Part shown: in pieces, positions 60,421-64,000 of the stretch
How positions within the stretch are numbered: the first letter of the stretch is position 1
How the letters are laid out: each line of letters starts with the position of its first letter
Assembly (NCBI RefSeq): GCF_051132615.1
Contig: NZ_CP152375.1
Location: 2,914,001-2,978,000 of the forward strand
Direction: 5' to 3'
DNA length: 64,000 nt
Origin: G051132615 sp051132615
Lineage (GTDB): Bacteria; Pseudomonadota; Gammaproteobacteria; Burkholderiales; Neisseriaceae
Notes under the pieces: generated by a model
The model's database searches: none
Told to the model about the DNA's origin: nothing
Seen by the model: only the letters and a program-made list of their open reading frames with translations
Translations under genes and position numbers: made by a program

Positions 60421-61707
60421 ATGTTAGACATACAGATAATTCGAAATGATATTCAACTTGTAGCAAAAAAACTGGCAAAACGAGGGTTTTCGCTAGATAT
60501 TCCTTTTCTAGAAGAAATGGAAAACAAAAGAAAAGCATTACAGGTACAAACAGAATCCTTACAAGCCAAGCGTAACCAGTCTGCAAAACAAGTGGGCATC
60601 GCAAAAAGCAAGGGCGAAAATGTTGATGCGTTATTGAGTGAAGTGGCCAGTTTAGGTGATGAGCTCAAAGATGCAGAGACACAATTTAATGAAGTGCAAA
60701 AAAAACTTAATGCTTATTTACTGACCATTCCCAATTTACCTTCAGATTCTGTCCCAGAAGGAAAAGATGAGACAGAAAATATCGAAGTTCGTAAGGTTGG
60801 TGAACCTAAAGTATTTGACTTTCCAATAAAAGACCATGTTGATATTGGTGCACCATTAGGCCTAGATTTTGATACTGGAGCATTGTTATCTGGGGCGCGT
60901 TTTACTGTTTTAAAAGGCCCTATTGCACAACTTCATCGCTCATTGGCACAGTTTATGCTTAATACGCATACAGAGCAACATGGTTACACAGAGCATTACA
61001 CACCTTATATTGTGAATGATAATATCCTGTATGGCACAGGCCAACTGCCTAAATTCGCAGAAGATATGTTCAAGGTCGTTAAAGGTGGTGATGACGATGC
61101 GCAAGATCAATACTTAATTTCTACATCTGAAATTACTTTAACCAATACTGTTCGTGAGCGTATTTTAAAAGAATCTGACTTGCCCATAAAAATGACCGCA
61201 CACTCCCCTTGTTTCCGTTCAGAGGCTGGAGCTTATGGTAAAGACACCAGAGGACTTATTCGTCAACACCAGTTTGATAAAGTTGAAATGGTTCAAATTG
61301 TCCACCCTGAACATTCTTATGAAGCTTTAGAAGAAATGGTCAGTCATGCAGAAAATATTTTGAAAGCGCTAGAACTGCCTTATCGCGTGATCACTCTATG
61401 TACCGGTGATATGGGGTTTGGGGCAGCAAAAACATACGATTTAGAAGTTTGGGTACCCGCACAAAACACATATAGAGAAATTTCTAGCTGTTCAAATTGT
61501 GAAGATTTCCAAGCACGTAGAATGATGAGCCGATTTAAAGATACAGAGGGTAAAAATCGCTTTGTTCATACACTAAATGGCTCTGGGTTGGCTGTTGGTC
61601 GCACTTTGGTTGCCGTGCTTGAAAATTATCAAAATGCAGATGGCTCAATCACTATTCCTACAGTGTTAAGAAACTATATGGGTGGAAAAGAAAAAATTAT
61701 TCCATAA
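60421..61707 (+). CDS. serS: Seryl-tRNA synthetase
   Basis: A 428-residue class II synthetase. The N-terminal two-helix coiled-coil arm (about 27-100) binds the long variable arm of tRNA(Ser). Motif 1 region: GYTEHYTPYIVND. Motif 2: CFRSEAGAYGKDTRGLIRQH. Motif 3: LNGSGLAVGRTLVAVLENYQ. It charges tRNA(Ser) and tRNA(Sec) with serine. It follows the PilZ-like gene by 24 bases and may share its transcript. Length is normal. Confidence 0.97.
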   Translation: MLDIQIIRNDIQLVAKKLAKRGFSLDIPFLEEMENKRKALQVQTESLQAKRNQSAKQVGIAKSKGENVDALLSEVASLGDELKDAETQFNEVQKKLNAYLLTIPNLPSDSVPEGKDETENIEVRKVGEPKVFDFPIKDHVDIGAPLGLDFDTGALLSGARFTVLKGPIAQLHRSLAQFMLNTHTEQHGYTEHYTPYIVNDNILYGTGQLPKFAEDMFKVVKGGDDDAQDQYLISTSEITLTNTVRERILKESDLPIKMTAHSPCFRSEAGAYGKDTRGLIRQHQFDKVEMVQIVHPEHSYEALEEMVSHAENILKALELPYRVITLCTGDMGFGAAKTYDLEVWVPAQNTYREISSCSNCEDFQARRMMSRFKDTEGKNRFVHTLNGSGLAVGRTLVAVLENYQNADGSITIPTVLRNYMGGKEKIIP

Positions 61708-61759
61708 ACTCATCTTAGCCAGTTTTTATATTTTCTTTAATTGATACGAGAATTTAATC

Positions 61760-62632
61760 ATGTCAGAGCTTATTCCTTCTGAAAAAGTTGCCGTTTTAGC
61801 AGAAGCATTACCCTATATTCGTCAGTTTGCTGGTTGCACAATCGTCGTAAAATATGGTGGTAATGCCATGACGGATCAGGCTTTAAAAGAAGGATTTGCT
61901 CAAGATATTGTTTTACTAAAATTAGTTGGCATCAACCCTGTTGTTGTTCACGGTGGCGGTCCTCAAATTAATGAGGCACTAGAACGAATGGGAAAAGAAG
62001 GTACTTTTGTTCAAGGGATGAGAGTCACAGACCAAGAAACCATGCAAATTGTTGAAATGGTTTTAGGAGGTTCAGTCAATAAAGAAATTGTCTCTTTGAT
62101 CAATCAGAACGGAGGTAAAGCCGTTGGTATTACAGGGAAAGATGGGCATTCTATTCATGCAAAAAAAATGATGCTCAATATCCCGAATCAAGCACCTGTT
62201 GATATCGGTCAAGTTGGAGAAATAGAAAGTATTGATCCAACTTTAATTGATCTGATGACCAGTGAAGATTTTATTCCAGTCGTCGCTCCTATTGGTGTTG
62301 GCAGTAATGGAGAGGCATTTAATATCAATGCAGATTTGGTGGCAGGAAAACTAGCAGAAACATTAAAAGCCGAAAAATTGATTTTAATGACCAATACGAC
62401 AGGTGTTTTGAGCCAAACAGGAGAACTGCTGACCAACTTATCGCCTCAAGATGTTGATAATTTATTTGCAGATGGTACCATTCATGGCGGTATGCTTCCT
62501 AAAATCAGCTCAGCTTTAGATGCAGCAAAAAATGGGGTCAGAAGTGTTCATATTATTGATGGTCGAGTAAAACATGCCTTGCTATTAGAAATTTTCACGA
62601 AAACAGGCGTAGGAACCATGATTCACTCTTAA
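61760..62632 (+). CDS. argB: Acetylglutamate kinase
   Basis: A 290-residue amino-acid kinase that phosphorylates N-acetylglutamate in the second step of arginine synthesis. It has VVKYGGNAM (phosphate binding), NPVVVHGGGPQINEAL, VNKEIVSLIN and NINADLVAGKLAETLKAEKL. The end has GRVKHALLLEIFTKTGVGTMI. The N-terminal helix (about 1-20) is the one that makes arginine-sensitive hexamers in other species. It lies 52 bases after serS with no terminator seen between. Confidence 0.97.
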   Translation: MSELIPSEKVAVLAEALPYIRQFAGCTIVVKYGGNAMTDQALKEGFAQDIVLLKLVGINPVVVHGGGPQINEALERMGKEGTFVQGMRVTDQETMQIVEMVLGGSVNKEIVSLINQNGGKAVGITGKDGHSIHAKKMMLNIPNQAPVDIGQVGEIESIDPTLIDLMTSEDFIPVVAPIGVGSNGEAFNINADLVAGKLAETLKAEKLILMTNTTGVLSQTGELLTNLSPQDVDNLFADGTIHGGMLPKISSALDAAKNGVRSVHIIDGRVKHALLLEIFTKTGVGTMIHS

Positions 62633-62743
62633 AATGTTTATTTCTCATCAAACACAATATATTTATAAAGCTATATACGCTTAACTGATTGATTTCTTGA
62701 ATACCCTTTTATTTTTTCAAAAAAATAAGCGAAAGACAAACAA

Positions 62744-63913
62744 ATGAATCCACTATTGTATATTGCCAAAGGCGAACTCTTTTATAAACAAGAAAATTCG
62801 TCACAGGCCATTTGTTGTAATGCCATAGAAAATTATAAAAAAAATTTACAAGAAATTAACCAGCGAAAAGAATGGAAAACAAAGGGTACTGGAGCAGCAT
62901 TTATGGGCGTGATCAACTATGATGATCATGCAGCTTATGAAAAAGAAAGAATTTTCCCATCTGATGCCATTATTTGTGAAACAAATACAATTATCTATTC
63001 TGCACTCTTACATAATGGCACTGCTATTTATTCAAAGACTCTGACAAATACAGAAGAACAAGAAGGCCTCATCCTCAGAAAAAATGATTTTAAAGTATAT
63101 GAAATGGATTTTGACGCAATTAATCAGCGTTTAGCCCTATCAGTTAGTGCGCTTGGTTATGAGCGACACCTTGCTATTTTAGAGCTTGAATCTGCTGATA
63201 TACACTATGTTACAGAAGGAGATTGTCACGATTGTAACCCTTCTTTTGACCCCCATAATCCAGATATTCTTTATTATGATTCCTGTGGTTTGGCTTATGA
63301 TAGAGACGGAAACCTATGTGGGTTAGGCCCAAAGGGAATTTTCAGACTCAATTTAAAAACGGGTTCTTTAGATGAGATCCTATGTGATCCTAAATATGAC
63401 TTTTCTAAACCCAAAATGGATACAGCGGGAAACTTATATTTCATTAAAAAACCTTATCAATCTAAAAATGAAAGCACATTTTCCATCAAAGATATCATTT
63501 TTGCCCCTGTAAAAATAACCAAAGCGATTCTAGGTTGGCTTGATTTTTTCACTCAACGTTATGCTGGAGAATCCTTAAAAACAACAACTGGCTCTCATCC
63601 TGCAAAAATGAAACAACGTTCAGAAGAAGAACTTTTTATTGAAGGCAATCTAATCAATGTAAAGAAATCATTAGAAGAAAATCAAAAAAGTGGTGAAAAA
63701 TATCCAGGAATAGCGCCTAAAAGCTGGGAGCTTATAAAAATGCCCCCAAACCAAAATTTGGTTACTTTAAAAAAAGGGGTTTTAAGTTATCAATTAAAAA
63801 AAGATGGTTCCATTTTTTATTCTAATGGAAAACACTTAATTGAGATTGAATCAGCTTCTATTGAAAAATTATTATTTGAACAAGAACTTATTACCAAGAT
63901 TATTTGTTCATGA
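62744..63913 (+). CDS. Beta-propeller-like protein, unknown function
   Basis: A 389-residue protein with no signal peptide. It contains repeats resembling TolB/PD40-type blades: DCNPSFDPHNPDILYYDSCG, then GIFRLNLKTGSLDEILCD, then FSKPKMDTAGNLYFIKKP. A long hydrophilic linker (about 265-320) separates them from a C-terminal region ending LKKGVLSYQLKKDGSIFYSN. Several Cys (for example HDCNP) lie in the first blade region. It starts 111 bases after argB and has its own AT-rich leader. The last 87 bases of the window hold no further gene. Family not named with confidence. Confidence 0.5.
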   Translation: MNPLLYIAKGELFYKQENSSQAICCNAIENYKKNLQEINQRKEWKTKGTGAAFMGVINYDDHAAYEKERIFPSDAIICETNTIIYSALLHNGTAIYSKTLTNTEEQEGLILRKNDFKVYEMDFDAINQRLALSVSALGYERHLAILELESADIHYVTEGDCHDCNPSFDPHNPDILYYDSCGLAYDRDGNLCGLGPKGIFRLNLKTGSLDEILCDPKYDFSKPKMDTAGNLYFIKKPYQSKNESTFSIKDIIFAPVKITKAILGWLDFFTQRYAGESLKTTTGSHPAKMKQRSEEELFIEGNLINVKKSLEENQKSGEKYPGIAPKSWELIKMPPNQNLVTLKKGVLSYQLKKDGSIFYSNGKHLIEIESASIEKLLFEQELITKIICS

Positions 63914-64000
63914 ATACGCAATTTTAACTATTTCCTGAAAGCTGGGCTTTTAACTGACAATCGTGTTTTTGAGTGTTATTAGGAAGATATTTGAGCACAA

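Overview
The window looks like a chromosomal segment of a low-GC proteobacterium, most likely a member of the Neisseriaceae (Betaproteobacteria) or a relative. The grounds are gene content and order rather than any marker RNA: a pcnB-folK-deoxynucleoside kinase-panB-panC run, a norM-murB pair, a scpB-rluB pair, a separate RlmK-type methyltransferase, and a terminator built from an inverted copy of a GCCTGAA-containing 12-mer that recalls neisserial DNA-uptake-sequence terminators. No rRNA, tRNA or CRISPR array was seen.

Bases 1-12618 hold one long same-strand operon that I cannot match to a named pathway. It encodes a GcvT-like aminomethyltransferase-fold protein (5' end cut by the window), a fused ketosynthase/chain-length-factor-like protein, two further ketosynthase-fold proteins that lack the catalytic triad, an ABC ATPase and FtsX/MacB-type permease, an exported helical protein, a LolA-like periplasmic carrier, an outer-membrane barrel-like protein, a malonyl-transferase and a multi-pass membrane protein. 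My reading is a fatty-acid- or polyketide-like product made by an iterative KS system, coupled to its own inner-membrane to outer-membrane delivery route. No acyl carrier protein, ketoreductase or dehydratase is visible, so more of the cluster probably lies upstream of base 1.

Bases 13007-17809 carry ddh, yejK, a DUF1415 gene and small envelope genes, one of which is broken in a homopolymer. Bases 17968-24442 hold a second, paralogous ABC/permease/LolA-like/barrel module with no synthase, linked to a response regulator and histidine kinase encoded tail to tail.

Bases 24443-34080 are an AT-rich accessory island. It contains a candidate Xanthomonas-type T4SS effector (HExxH peptidase domain plus a C-terminal XVIPCD-like domain) with a lipoprotein that may be its immunity partner, several orphan small membrane or exported proteins, at least four decayed genes, and about seven pieces of one IS6-family element. 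Only one piece has an intact transposase.

Bases 34119-63913 are ordinary core chromosome: brnQ, gloA, a quinone oxidoreductase, panC, panB, a deoxynucleoside kinase, folK, pcnB, rlmK, a YbaK-type deacylase, greB, a MATE exporter, rluB, scpB, an OB-fold protein, fsr, a YdhR-like gene, an amino-acid permease, murB, norM, a phosphohexomutase, trpD, trpG, an M14 carboxypeptidase, gldA, a PilZ-like protein, serS, argB and a beta-propeller-like protein of unknown function.
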